A stretch of DNA of 64,000 nt from Heterobilharzia americana (lineage: Eukaryota > Platyhelminthes > Trematoda > Strigeidida > Schistosomatidae): positions 50,954,934 to 51,018,933 of the forward strand of contig OX104127.1 of the NCBI GenBank assembly GCA_944470555.2, read 5' to 3'. Numbering within the stretch: position 1 is the first letter of the stretch; each line of letters opens with the position of its first letter. Position numbers and translations under genes: made by a program. The notes under the pieces were generated by a model. That model searched no databases. It was given only the letters and a program-made list of their open reading frames with translations, and had not been told where the DNA came from. Positions 46,096 to 57,280 of this stretch are shown here, in pieces.

Positions 46096-47330
46096 AGTGA
46101 CTTTACTTTCTATAGATTCTTAATGTCATTCATACATGCAAAAATGATCACTGAAAACAGGAAAATTTCAAACTAAGCCAAACTCATAATAAAATAAATA
46201 AACAAAAGGAAAGAATAAATTCCAACATGAAATCATATCGAAAGGCGATACATGCAGGTAGTGAACATCAGATTTAAAGTATCCTCATCAAATGATTAAT
46301 GTTATTCTAAATTTTCTCCCCAATTATCACTGTATCTATCAAAGTATAATGAATAGGTTTATTGACCTGAATGCAAGAAATAGACTAAGCTATCAAGAGA
46401 AAAGAGAATGAAACAAAATTTCTCCCAATGGACGATTTTTTTTCCCCTCCATTTGATAATGTATACACCACGAGTGTATACACAACTTGGATTCATGTGT
46501 ATATAAATAAGCAAGTACACAGGAATTCCATTCAATTATAAACATAAGGTGTATCGCATAAAACAAACTCATCTGTCGACAAAGAGGAATGTATAAAGAG
46601 AATCACATGTAAACAAACAGTAGAAGGCATATTGTATGGGTAATCAAAAAACTTTAAAAATACCCAAAAAATAGTAATAATAATACCTGACTGGGTCTAT
46701 TGATACTGTATATGCAATTAGTAAAATTTGTCGATTTTCCTTCATAATCAGACATGTATGCTTATTAACGAAAGACGGTGAATGTAAGTGAGAGAGAAAG
46801 AAAGGTGAGAGAATTAGCTACACAAGAAAAGGTAACCTGAAGTAAAGCTAATATAACATAACTATTGGTGAAAAGAATGAAATAAAACAAGGTGAATAAA
46901 AATTTTTAATATATCATCCCTTCTTTTTTTTACATTATTTCCCCTGTGTTTCATTGTTTACACTTTACACTTTACACTGCTTCTTTTTCTTCGCCTTTAA
47001 CACCCTTTGTATATTGTTTGCTATGTGAGTAATGGGTTTAATCTCCATCTCTGTCTTCTAAATACCTTACTTGTTTTTTTCTGGTACTGTAAAATAAACT
47101 TGTCTGACAATACAACAATGGAAAGAAGGAAACTGTAAATAGTATACAGAAGATGCACCTATTTCATGAATAAACTGTGTAGAACCAGTTTTAAATTTTG
47201 CATTCTTATTTAATTCATTGAGAAAATTAAAAATGTAAGTGTTTCCCCGGTATCAAATCATTGATGAAGAAATTTTAAGAAAGGGATTTCTAAACTATGA
47301 AGTTTTCTTCTTTTCAGAGATGCGCTTATA
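46096..47330. other. AT-rich DNA without recognisable gene
   Basis: Contains a short palindrome (GTATACAC and GTGTATAC around 46,461-46,482), T-rich runs and purine-rich stretches. No coding signal. Confidence 0.45.
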
Positions 47331-47334
47331 ATAA

Positions 47335-47640
47335 ATTGGTTGGTTGTGGCTAGCAGAATAATCCAGGACGCGCGTTCCGTCCTATCCGCGATTCCTCATC
47401 TGGACGTACTCGCACCCCAGTGATGGGGCTCCCTCTGGGACTCGCACCTCGTACCCACCGCTTCAAACGCCAAAGCGTTATCCAGTAGGTCATGGAGGAA
47501 CGATAGCCACTTCTTGTACAACGGGTGACAGTTATTACTACTTATTGACATACTTGTTATTCTCCGTTGTTTTGTTGGGTCGAATTGTTCCACCTCTATT
47601 GGGATGTGAGCTCCTGTGCGGATACCTCGATATTGCCTGA
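47335..47640 (-). mobile_element. SINE family A, decayed, with a second unit's start in tandem
   Basis: A decayed hammerhead (minus CCAGATGAGGAATC, then GGACGGAAC, at about 47,365-47,405) and tRNA-like boxes reach about 47,515. After a 75-bp gap the family-A segment CCTCTATTGGGATGTGAGC and GTGCGGATACCTCGATATTG follows (47,593-47,637), which normally lies at the start of the next unit. Confidence 0.6.
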
Positions 47641-47716
47641 ATGTTATTTATGATAAAGGTTGAACAATTCAATCGAACAAAACAACGGAGAATAACAAGT
47701 ATGTCAATAAATAGTA
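47533..47716. repeat. Fold-back, 57-bp arms with a 71-bp loop
   Basis: Positions 47,534-47,590 and 47,662-47,716 are reverse complements (about 92% identical, including an exact block TTATTCTCCGTTGTTTTGTT). The loop is the SINE-A segment. Such a structure can arise by template switching. Confidence 0.85.
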
Positions 47717-47739
47717 ATGATACGCTTATAGTTGTTATA

Positions 47740-48065
47740 TAGCACTAATTCAGGTTGAATTTTTATTTTTACATTGATTCCTTACTGAAGATTAACCACT
47801 GGGTTCACAGAAGCCAGACCAAAACCCTTAGGCAGTCAATGGAGTCCCTGATTGTTCGTCTGAGGCATGTTGGAAGACGTGAACTACTTGGCTGGGGCCC
47901 CTTAGACAATAGAAATCAGTGGCTGAAAACTTTTGGTGACATGGCTAGAAATTGGTCACAATGGCGCAGATGTATTCATTGTCTGACACCTTCTAAAGTT
48001 CGAATATCTGTACAAACTTTCATTTTCAAATTGTTTATTCTGCAGTGTGATTATCTAGTTAGGAA
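47740..48065 (+). mobile_element. LINE C-terminal fragment
   Basis: The frame 47,755-48,165 includes GWGPLDNRNQWLKTFGDMA followed by RNWSQWRRCIHCL. This matches, from memory, a conserved C-terminal block of trematode non-LTR retrotransposon proteins (W-ETLGDMA---QWR-C). No RT domain lies upstream in the window, so it is 5'-truncated. The frame then runs by chance into a SINE-C copy. Confidence 0.5.
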
Positions 48066-48094
48066 ACTGACTATGACAATAAGCGGTAGTGGCT

Positions 48095-48560
48095 ATGTAT
48101 TGATTGGAGGCTATCGACAGGAAGCCATGGACCCAAGTTTCATGCTTTTTGGCATTCATCAATAAGGTATACCTGCCAAATCTAAGGAACTATCGTCCTC
48201 TATCATATTCGAACCCACATTACCCAGTACTCAAGCCAGCGATGTCACCAATGAGCTATTCTGGCCACGACTGACCTCTGTAGGAATGGATTAGGTACAC
48301 TGATTAGTTACTGAAGGGTAGCCAACTTCATGTTGTCTACTCCTAAGTGCTGATAGAATTCTATCGATCACCTTACAGTGTGGTCACTACACTAGGTAGC
48401 TCAGTATCGCGATGAACTTTGATAGATATTAGTTGGATGGAGGGAATCGGAAGGAAGTCCTGGACCTAGGTTTCATGATTATTAGCAATCGTCAGCAAGG
48501 CGTAGCTGCGACCTCGACAGAACTGATATCCTGCCTGAGATTTATAAAAAGACATTCCAA
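48095..48560 (-). mobile_element. SINE family C tandem dimer
   Basis: Two hammerhead-bearing units lie in the same orientation: hammerhead remnants at about 48,145-48,185 and 48,445-48,505, about 320 bp apart. Between them are a tRNA-like head (AATGAGCTATTCTGGCC as complement) and the tail. This again shows the satellite-like head-to-tail arrangement. Confidence 0.72.
48445..48505 (-). ncRNA. Hammerhead ribozyme, family C, intact core but weak stem II
   Basis: On the minus strand CTGACGA (complement of 48,489-48,495), GAAA (complement of 48,471-48,474), stem III palindrome CCTAGG, then GTC and CAGGAC. Stem I GCCTTG is partly complementary. Stem II has lost most pairs. Activity is unlikely. 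Confidence 0.6.
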
Positions 48561-48838
48561 TAATTAATAATTGGTTGTGAAAACTGATGAGTTGATCTTC
48601 AGTTGTATGCCTACTCTGAATCAATTTTAAAACTATCACGCGATGGGTACATGATTTGAAGCTTCTTGACACTACATAGATAAATCAGCTAAAGTTTCTT
48701 TAAGCCAATCAAAATAGGCCAACAATTTCAAATGGGAGTTATCGATGCTGATATTGTGAATGATATTATCGCTCAAATGGATAGTACTATGCTCGAATCC
48801 TATGTCGTTAATTACCCACTTTCCTTACTCTGTTGTTT
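48561..48838. other. No recognisable feature
   Basis: Nothing recognised. Confidence 0.35.
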
Positions 48839-48839
48839 T

Positions 48840-48975
48840 ACATTTATCACGAACCGAAATCAGTTAAGAAACCATTGAAAACCTGCCAGCACCGAACAGC
48901 TGTTTAACTTTGTTACGGGACACCTCAGCGGAGCACACTCACGGTCCCTTCAAAGACCAAACCTAGGGACATGAG
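48840..48975 (-). mobile_element. SINE family B fragment
   Basis: Tail (ACGAACCGAAATCAGTT as complement) and a hammerhead remnant (minus CTGAGGTGTCCCG) only. Confidence 0.5.
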
Positions 48976-48999
48976 GCTTCGCAAAGAGCAATTCAACTT

Positions 49000-49262
49000 G
49001 TACACCTTACCGGGTTGGAAGCCAATGGTTCACATTTTACACTGAAAGGTCACTAGACAACAACCAATTTCACATTATCTAAACCTAAGTGCTGATGGTA
49101 TTCCATGGATTATTCTGCAACAAAGGGACCAAACCAGGAGGTTCACCACTGCAGTGCACTTTGATGGGTGTTAGTTGGCTGAAGGCAGTCGGTAGGAAGT
49201 CCTGAACCTAGTTTTCGAACTCATCGGCATTCATCACCGAGGTGTTCGGATTTTATTACTTT
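49000..49262 (-). mobile_element. SINE family C fragment
   Basis: The minus strand has the hammerhead remnant GGTGATGAATGCC, TTCGAAAACTAGG, TTCAGGAC, then the family-C junction and tail to about 49,000. The tRNA head is absent. Confidence 0.6.
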
Positions 49263-49279
49263 TTCGAATTCACTGTATA

Positions 49280-49425
49280 GTGTGATTACCATCAAGTGAA
49301 ACTGTTGAGTATTTATTCTGACATCAAATTTGATTTACTCAACAAGTAGCGAGATCTCACTGGACCTTCAGGATATCTTATCTCAAGGAATATCACTAAT
49401 GAGCACTATTTTCAGATTACTAGCA
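49280..49425 (-). mobile_element. SINE family B 5' fragment
   Basis: Only the 5' part (complement of TCACTAATGAGCACTA and neighbours) is recognised. Confidence 0.45.
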
Positions 49426-49850
49426 TGTTAACATTTGCTGCATAATCCGATACACAGTTCAATTTGTTTTATCTGCTTGTACATAAAGGGATGTTATGAA
49501 ACTCAGAATTTGAGATAATTTAACACCTCACAGTCAATTTATTTAGTACTCAGGAGTATGCTAAATAGCTGCTTCACATGGTTTCCTAATGCTGACGTTT
49601 TATCCCTGTTTGAGTCGTTCATTGACACAAGATGAAACAAACACTCAAGCTTTGTTGCACAAATGGTAGCACACCAATAAACCTTTATTTCAGATGATCT
49701 GGACGACAGTGCTCCAAATACTTTGAAATCATAACTTTTGCTCAGTTTGATCTTCACAACACGATCATCACTTTTCATTTAAAATAAGGAGTAATGATAT
49801 TAATGACACACTGTAAATTAACCTGGTACAGGTTTATTTACTAGGCTGCC
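49426..49850. other. No recognisable gene
   Basis: Nothing recognised. The minus frame 49,539-49,778 has no known motif. Confidence 0.4.
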
Positions 49851-49884
49851 AGATAAAACAGTTGTGTGAAGGCTTATGATACCA

Positions 49885-49990
49885 TCTGACCACGTTAGCC
49901 AAAGGAAACAGGATGGGATTTTAACTCTGAACGAGCTGTTTGAAAGTCGGATGCTTAAACCAATAAATCACATGCCATATACATCTGGAG
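49885..49990 (-). pseudogene. tRNA-like sequence, degenerate
   Basis: On the minus strand, TGATTTATTGGTTTAAGCAT resembles an A box and GAGTTAAAATCCC a B box at tRNA-like spacing. Stems are poorly preserved. A SINE head is more likely than a tRNA gene. Confidence 0.35.
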
Positions 49991-50490
49991 TAATTTAGAT
50001 CTCCAAAGATTGCACAGTGGGGGAAATGTTTGGCTGTAAAACCACTCCTTCTGTTTTTAAATAACTTATTAGGGCTCTATTTGTTGACTTCAGATCAGAC
50101 AGTTATTGTTAGGAGTTTTAAATTTCTGTTTTCATAATAATTCTGCTGTAAAATTTACTGACAAAATGCAGTTCGAACGCAAGTCGCAGTCCTTCGAAGT
50201 GAATCTTTTCAAGATTTAGATCAAATATATTCAGTAAATATCTCCCTGAATTATTCCGTAATACCATCGATTAGCTTGTCTTTCAGCAACCAACCAGTTG
50301 TAAGACTTTGTTGTTCGTAGGTGATTTCGCATCCATGGAGACATCTCACCTTTTAATGACAGATTGCTATCATATGTTGTTGACGAACGGAGAAGACTAT
50401 TTCATTCGTGGTTTGCCTCAAGAGATCGCATAACCGGTGGGACAAACTAAGGTGAACGTGTTGACAATTACTCAGTGCTCTCATTGGATC
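49991..50490. other. No recognisable gene
   Basis: Nothing recognised. Confidence 0.35.
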
Positions 50491-50491
50491 T

Positions 50492-50730
50492 CATTGGTAA
50501 CGCTATTTTATGGACTGACAGAAGTAGGAAAATATGGACCATCAAATTCCGACCCTGACGACCCCAAGTTCGACCTCTAACAGGGTCGTGAGTTCTTACA
50601 TCGGCAGTGTCCCATACTAAGACGAGCTGTCTAGTGCCCTCAGTATTTCTGTGATCCATGTAACTATGAAAGTTCATGATGAATACCAACCTGAAATCAA
50701 TAAAGTCCCAGAAAACCCCAAACTGAATTT
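50492..50730 (+). mobile_element. SINE family B, decayed
   Basis: The tail GATGAATACCAACCTGAAAT is well preserved (50,680-50,699). The hammerhead is recognisable only as GTCCCATACTAAGACGAGC with GTCTAGTGC after it (about 50,608-50,640). Confidence 0.6.
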
Positions 50731-51660
50731 CATTTAATCTCTCACAACAGAAATCCAGTGATAGGCTTGTATGCTGGTGAAACAATTCACACCGACTCAA
50801 ATAGATGAACAATGGGATTGAAGCACTCAGTTTTTTATTTCAACAAAGTGTTAATCTATATGTAACAAAATGAGTAACTTAGTTCACTTTTCAGGTAATT
50901 CAGTATTTATTTTACCAGTTAAAAATCCTTCGGTTTACCTAATGGTGATGATAAAAGCAGAAAAATGAAACTGAAGGATGAATATCTGAATTTTGGAAAG
51001 AGGTAAATTTCCTGAAATTTCTACGGTACTTTCCTTATGTTCAGCTTTTTTTTTAAAACAATCACGAACAAAATGGTTATCAAGTATTCAGATGAATTTG
51101 TAAACGCTTATCATGCTTAAGATCGTAGGTGTCGCTTCAAGCTAAAAATCTTTGCTTCTCAATGACATGAACGTCATGACAAGCATGTTTTAGACGAATG
51201 TTAACGTGAATGCAACGTAAATGTAGTAGGTGGCGGTCTGACTGATTGATTACTCGTGTAGACTTACAAGGAAGTACGAGGAAAAAAGACTTATTCACTG
51301 TGACCCTTTAACTCTTACCTAACTGATAAGAAGTTGTCTAAAGAAATGCCTATGCCAAATAGTTATGCATGAATAGATATCAAAAAATATTCTCAAATAA
51401 CACTGAAAAAGAATGTCATCCACTTATACCTAACTTAAGGTATCAGTTAAATAAGCCACCCATGACTTCCTTTATTTACATAATTCATTGTTCAGTTACC
51501 ATTACCGAAATTGTAAAACCATTTCACATTAAAATAATCTTATAGACAAGTTAATTTCTCAGTTTTAACAGTCTCAGAATTGTTCTTTATTCTCATATGT
51601 TAATTACATGTGATAAGCACAACGCTATTCATATTCCGTTTGGAGGATTATGTAGAATAA
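50731..51660. other. AT-rich DNA without recognisable gene
   Basis: Nothing recognised on either strand. Confidence 0.45.
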
Positions 51661-51664
51661 TTGC

Positions 51665-51790
51665 TTTCATGGTGGTATTCATTAAGGACTAACATCCTCG
51701 AAAACGTGAAAGTACTGTACAGCTGTTTTATCTTAGTGTGTTGTAAAAGAACATTTCAAAATCCCATGCCTCAATAGCACTGAAAAGCAT
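51665..51790 (-). mobile_element. SINE family B 3' fragment
   Basis: Tail complement GGTGGTATTCATTAAGGAC and a trace of the hammerhead (ACAGCTGTTTTATC) only. Confidence 0.45.
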
Positions 51791-52235
51791 TTTCCATCCA
51801 ACAGTTGTATTAAATTAATAGTAGAAATATGTAGAAAAGAATACAATTAATTCACTCAAAAATTACTGAACAACCATAACCTAAAGTCTTGAAATTTTAT
51901 GATTTACAGGAATTCGCAAAGGCTTTCATCAGATTGAATCAAGTTAAACGTTTGATGCAATCAAAACTGTAGGTCTAATCCTAATGATAACAATGACTTA
52001 ATTCTCGAAGCTATTTCAGGAATACTGTACAGAATATTCAGCATGTCATATAGTATCAGTTGGACAGAAACAGTTCACATGTGTACATAGCAAAATGAAA
52101 TAAATATAAATTACATCGTAGAAAACATAAGAATATTCACTCTGTCCACAAATTCTTTTAAAATTCACACTTATTTTCAGTACACAACAACATTCGCAAC
52201 TACATTCTTAAGACATAAATAGTAAGGTGCTGTGT
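51791..52235. other. Possible LINE 3' untranslated region
   Basis: Lies downstream, on the minus strand, of the LINE relic ending near 52,340. No tail repeat was identified. Confidence 0.3.
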
Positions 52236-52239
52236 ACTC

Positions 52240-53925
52240 ATCAATTAGTTCTCCCTCAAAAACAGAAGTTGATTACTTGCTTCATTTATACCACTTTCTC
52301 CATCGCACAACAGACCAACTAAATACCACATTGTAGAGCTTTCATATTTTGTAGTATTTGCACAAAGTATTATGTACTTGCTCCTTGTCCTTCCCAATGA
52401 CCGAAATGCAGAGAGCTTTGTTCAAGTGAAGAGGATGCTGGTCATCTGATAAAATAACTCCTGCCACATGTTTACATCGGTTAACGTGTTTGTTGACAAC
52501 TGTTTTGATGAGAAGGTTTAGAGGTGCACCACCAGTTCTGCTAACAATCTTCAAAGTCCTGTACAATATAGTATGGTCTGTTCTCACCAACCAAGGGAAG
52601 AATAGAGGAGAACAGGGAAGCTGTGGGAGTTCATAGAAGACATTGGAAGAGGCTGAGTTAAAAATACCAGGCACCTTCAGCTTCCTAAAATACCAAGTCA
52701 GGTGGAATATTCTTTTCGAAATTAGTGAGGAATGGGAAGACCAGAAAACGGTGGAAGAGAAATGCACACTGAGATGAATCTCACTTACAACATTCTCTAG
52801 TATACAACCATGAGAACTAAGCAGTTTACTTAGAACGGTTGTGTTCACGTGTAAAACTAAAGTTTATAGTTTGAGGTTTTGAAGAATTGAGCATAAGACG
52901 ATTGACGGAATATCATCCATCGTGTAACAGTAGATAGGAGATCATTCAACTGGGAACAATCTGTTGAAGAGTGGATAGGTGTGGGAAGTGTCAAGTCATC
53001 AAGGTATTTGATGAAATTGATAGTGGGTGAATATTGTCAGGCATGCAGAAGAGAAGAGAAGAGAAGAGAAGAGAAATGATAGGAGGAAGGAAGGGCTCGT
53101 TGAGAGATACCAGCCTCATTAAGCAATGAGGTGTAGCACTTCCCTCTGTGAACAATATGTTGTTTCCTTTGAGCGAGACGGGAATGTAGCCAGCTGACTA
53201 TTCAGGAACCAATATTAGTCCTGGCTAGCTTGTACAGCAAAAGAGATATTGGACAGAATCTGATGCTGAGGTATAGTCTGAAAAAGCACACCTGATACAC
53301 TTAGCATTTTTACCAGGACAAAAAGCAATTTTGTGATTTCAAGTAGAGGTGGCATCCCATGTGCTTCTTCTGCTTTTATACACAAATTGATTAGGGTTTC
53401 CAAAAACCTTCAATGAGGGCTCGATCACAAGTATCGTTGCATCTTGACGTGTTGTGAAGTTGACAGGATTTTCATGACCAAGAGTTTTAAGAAAGCTCTG
53501 GTCAGAAGAACTGAAATCACTACATATTATCGACAGGGAACCACACAGTGCAGGGATAGCGAATTCTTTGAATATATTACAGAAACTGGATAATTTGGAG
53601 TAACTGCAACCAGGCCTAATATAAATATTCGTGGTACTTGTTCAAATGTTGTAGACGGGATTTGAAAGTGATGCAATCTACGTAATCATTTGAGAATTTG
53701 AAGTATATGTAACTCGAAATGCACAAATAGGTGTTGATGAAGGTAGCTACTCTACGTGCATTTTTATTAGTAGAGCTACATCGATCCAGACGCAAAATTT
53801 TGAAAACATTCAGAGAAATCATATTGTCATCATTAAGTTCAAGTAACCAAGTTTCTTGCAGTGTAAATACTCTAGTATCACGGAGCACATCGGAGGATAC
53901 AAGAGATTGTAAGTGACCTACGGTT
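52240..53925 (-). mobile_element. CR1/jockey-type LINE relic (endonuclease plus partial RT)
   Basis: Minus-strand frames from right to left encode an apurinic endonuclease (LQETWLLELNDDNMISLNVF, then a VATFINTYL-like part, about 53,616-53,870; a second piece to about 53,400). They continue with the middle of an RT (SWLHSRLAQRKQHIVHRG and GISQRALPS, about 53,080-53,200) and the catalytic box as KYLDDLTL (about 52,990-53,015). The RT C-terminus lies in the 168-codon frame 52,848-52,342, with a SDDQHPLHLNKAL block. The first RT motifs are missing between endonuclease and RT, so an internal deletion has joined them. Stops and a pentanucleotide expansion break the frame. Clade choice (CR1 versus jockey) is uncertain. 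Confidence 0.75.
53046..53076. repeat. (AGAAG)n microsatellite inside the LINE RT
   Basis: About six GAAGA-type units interrupt the RT coding region between the GISQ motif and the catalytic box, shifting the frame. Confidence 0.85.
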
Positions 53926-54415
53926 CATGTTTATAATTTCAGGCTGTCATTCGAGATAAGGTTATTCGCCAACATAAATTCCAGTCATCCAAACAACTGA
54001 TTGCACATATTGTGTTAAGTTCCTCATAAATAGTTTCCAACAATAGCTTTTTGTGACCACTGTATGCAGTTCCACAAACCAAGTTTGTTGATAGCTATCA
54101 ACGATTCTACAGTGTTTGCTGATACCGTGAATATCTCCTTTATTGCAAGACGTATACGTACATAAATTTTGGTTTATTGCCGCATAATATAACTCAAAAA
54201 TACCTTATGACTGATTTGTTTTCATCCTTACCAGTTTAATCATTCGATTACTTAATATTGGCCAAATTGTCATATAATAATTTGTGTCAACCCAATGTTT
54301 TGTCAACATCACTTTGGTTGTAAATTAAAAGACCTTTTGAAATAAGAACCTGTTGTTCACCGTTGCTCTTCAAAATAAACTGACTTGATGAACCAGTGTA
54401 GGCACGCGAGCTTCT
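53926..54415. other. No recognisable gene
   Basis: AT-rich. Nothing recognised. Confidence 0.4.
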
Positions 54416-54419
54416 GCTT

Positions 54420-54565
54420 AGATACCTCGTTATAAGCAGTGATTTCGTTTTGATTTTAGAATGAATACTGCATATCAGTGGGATCCACGAAGCGAATTTA
54501 GTCTCATTTGGAATTCATCAGTTGGATATTCCTGTTCTTCAGTGACTGATGCTGTACTAAGCTTA
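54420..54565 (-). mobile_element. SINE family A, strongly decayed
   Basis: Complement of the post-cleavage segment (GTGGGATCCACGAAGCG), then a hammerhead trace (minus CTGATGAATTCCAAATG) and the promoter-proximal TGTTCTTCAGTGACTG. The core is broken. Confidence 0.5.
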
Positions 54566-55450
54566 TTTATTGTCAATATTACTGTAGTAATGAAGTGAAA
54601 ATCCCATTCTGGTAAGGAAAGTGTTTATTTGAATCAACTAATGATTGTAGGAAAAACTCAACTTTCTTCACAGAATACTGCGTAGCTTAACAACTGACTA
54701 TGAAAACCATTAATAGAGCGTGTAACGGAAGTAAATAAATCACTAGCTGTTTAACAGTGTATGCTGGATGCTACAAATTAAAGGGACAAAATCTGACCCC
54801 CAAGCTTAAAGAAATCTCCTTTATGCTATCCAGCATTGTCAAAAAGGTACATGAATGTTCTCTATATTTCCAGTATTTTCCTTCATAAAATAAATACATT
54901 TCAATTTACCTGTCGAAGTGACTGGTTACATATGTAGCGCTGAAGAAAACCTAGTTTGGATCATGTTGGTAGAGCAAATATTTTACAAATTGTGTGCATA
55001 CTATCTCCTATCATCTTAAACAAAATCTCTTGTATTGTTATCTCAGGTAACCTCCTTAAGTAACCACATTCAATACTGCAATGAATTGATTTCCACAAGA
55101 AACCAAGTACAGACCATTCATGTGCACAATAAACTTGCATTAGATCTATCATTTTCAAACGATACAGGGAAGCTAAGTATTCGTATAGTAACTGGTCACT
55201 GAAAGTCAGTCATTCTCCTTTATTGATCACAGTCAGTTTTTATAAGATTTTATCTATCTAGATGTATAATGTCATTAAACATTGTCTCAGTGTAGTGATG
55301 TGAACTAATTAAAGTTGCTTAGTTGTGTCATTTCTATTGACACACTTAAAAAGTTGCCAAATGATGACAGTATGATTTCAGAAGGTCATCTCTGTAGCTA
55401 TTGTAATACGAACATTTAGCTACCTAAAACTCTTTCTACAAAATCTGTGC
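54566..55450. other. No recognisable gene
   Basis: Nothing recognised on either strand. Confidence 0.4.
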
Positions 55451-55454
55451 AATT

Positions 55455-55555
55455 AATGGTTTGACAGTGGTTAGCGGTGGAATCCACGATACATTTTTCA
55501 TCCTATTTGCTACTTGTCAGTTGTATGTACCTGCCCACCAGTAAGTGAACACAGC
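55455..55555 (-). mobile_element. SINE family A fragment, minus
   Basis: The minus strand has ATTCCACC, then a hammerhead trace CTGACAAGTAGCAAATAGGA with TGAAA. It is the left half of a head-to-head pair. Confidence 0.6.
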
Positions 55556-55820
55556 ACTCGGTAACCTAGAGGACAACACTCTGAAGTTTGAAGCCACCTA
55601 CCACGGGTTCGAGCCCTGGGGAGATTAATACCACTAGCTGGTGTGCAGGTACATCCAGCTGATGAGTTTCACATAGAATAAAACTCGAGTCCTGGATTCC
55701 ACTGCTAGCCATTATGCATCATTATTATCGAAACTGAGAACAATGCCAATATGCAGGCATGCATACAGAAGCCCATTTACCAATAGTCACTGATCAGTTT
55801 GGTCTAATCAACGACGGAAA
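55556..55820 (+). mobile_element. SINE family A, plus copy
   Basis: A tRNA-like head with a good B box (GGGTTCGAGCCC at 55,604-55,615), the hammerhead at 55,648-55,705, the ATTCCACTGCTAGCCATTAT segment and the distal end CATACAGAAGCCCATTTACC with TTGGTCTAATCAACGAC. It is the most complete plus-strand family-A unit here. Confidence 0.75.
55648..55705 (+). ncRNA. Hammerhead ribozyme, family A variant with CTCGAG stem III
   Basis: Perfect stem I (ATCCAG/CTGGAT), CTGATGA core, cleavage triplet GTC and a palindromic stem III CTCGAG replacing the usual GC-alternating one. The conserved G12 has changed (ATAAA in place of CGAAA), so this copy should be inactive. Confidence 0.62.
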
Positions 55821-56750
55821 GTCACAAGCCATAACATCAGAAATCTGTGCAATACAGTATTCCATGTAGGTAGATTGGAATGATTTGTTCTGCTGAACAG
55901 TTTTACAATAGATTTTAACTTTTCCTGAAATGCTGAAGAAATTATTCCCTGTATAAACGCATACCGTAAAGCTGATAGAATGTCCATTTTTCATTAGTAT
56001 AAATATAACCATCAAATATATTGAAGGATCTTATCAATAATTTATGAAAACAAGACAGATATTGCACCACCGATAAGCACTCAGGCCTTGAAGATATCCG
56101 GATACAAGTGACCTATGTGACATGCAGCTTACATTTGTACGATGAAACTCTAATTGAACAAAGATGCTTCATTATCAACTAAGTTATTTTTACCTTGCTT
56201 CTGATGAGATGAAAGTTTTACGTTTTCTTTCTTCGAGTGAATTGTGCAAGATGAAATGACATTCTTACGTCAACAAATTTATAGCATGAGAAGGTATTAA
56301 CCTTTATTGGTCTGAAAACTATCACACATTTACGCATTATTTTACAGTCATTACATAAGATACTACTTTTCAGCATAAAGGTAACATTCTTAGTGGCACC
56401 ATAATCAAGACTGCTTTTGTAACTGAATTTCACATAAATAGTTTTGAAAGTTACTTTCACATGTTTTCCAGTTACAAGTAAAGACATGTTTGCCGCAATT
56501 TTATATTAACCTTAAGTAAACTTAATCCTTTTCAGGATTATTGCACTTCAAGTACTGTAAAAGCCTCCTCCATTTGCGCTGAACACTGAGTACTGAAGTG
56601 CTACATGAGTTACTGATTAGCGAGCGATTTAGTCAGACAATCTACTACTACCATGAGTCAGTTGTCATCTGCTAAGCCTAATGGTAATCTTCGATTTTAG
56701 CAAGGGGTGAAGCTGGTTGAATTTATCGAGAAAACATTAGCTTCCTTATA
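55821..56750. other. No recognisable gene
   Basis: Minus frames at 55,794-56,015 and 56,218-56,487 show no recognisable domain. Confidence 0.4.
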
Positions 56751-56754
56751 GTCA

Positions 56755-57255
56755 CGCATCCACTTTGTTGATGAGTACCAACAGGTGAGTAACGTACGTC
56801 GGGAGGCACTTCCTACTAAACTACTTTTTCGAACAGTGCTTCTGTATGGCTCAGAGACTTGACGCGTTATGAAAGTCATTTCCAACAAACTACAGACACG
56901 CATCATCAACAACTGCCACCTACGCTCGTTACTGAAGATCAGATGGCCAGAAAGAATAAGCAACAAGGAACTCACTCTAGCTAGCTGACAACGAACCAAG
57001 CAAGAACCTATCGCCCAACAAATATGCAGAAGGAACTGGAGATGGATTGGGCACACACTGAGAAGACCGACCGGGGACATCACGCACCAGGCCAGGTACT
57101 CCAGTGGAACCGAGATGGGAAGCAACGAGTTGAGCGTTCGAGGTGAGGGTGATATGGAAGAGATAGTGTGAGGAAGAAATGAGAGCTTCTGGGCTGTCAC
57201 GGAGCGAGGTTCAAAAGTTTGCAGAGAACAGAGCGCACTAGAGATGTGCTACTGA
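56755..57255 (+). mobile_element. RTE-clade LINE, 3'-terminal fragment
   Basis: Reads as the RTE C-terminus with broken frames (VLLYGSET, NKLQTRIINNC, ERISNKEL, RRNWRWIGHTLRR, ITHQARYSSGT-like parts) and reaches the conserved 3' region TGAGGAAGAAATGAGAGCTT. The tail is short and A-rich (about 57,255-57,280). The long minus frame over it is a shadow. Confidence 0.8.
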
Positions 57256-57280
57256 ATCCAAATAGTAAAAATAATACTTT

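Noticed and set aside
46461..46482. GTATACAC palindrome as an operator site
   Set aside because: A single short palindrome in AT-rich DNA without a nearby gene is expected by chance.
50468..50812. 114-codon minus-strand frame
   Set aside because: It is mostly SINE-B sequence read in antisense.
52342..52848. 168-codon frame as a possible host gene
   Set aside because: Its SDDQHPLH block and the YLDD-type RT and endonuclease upstream identify it as a LINE C-terminus.
56697..57200. 167-codon minus-strand frame
   Set aside because: It lies antisense over an RTE 3' end recognised on the plus strand.
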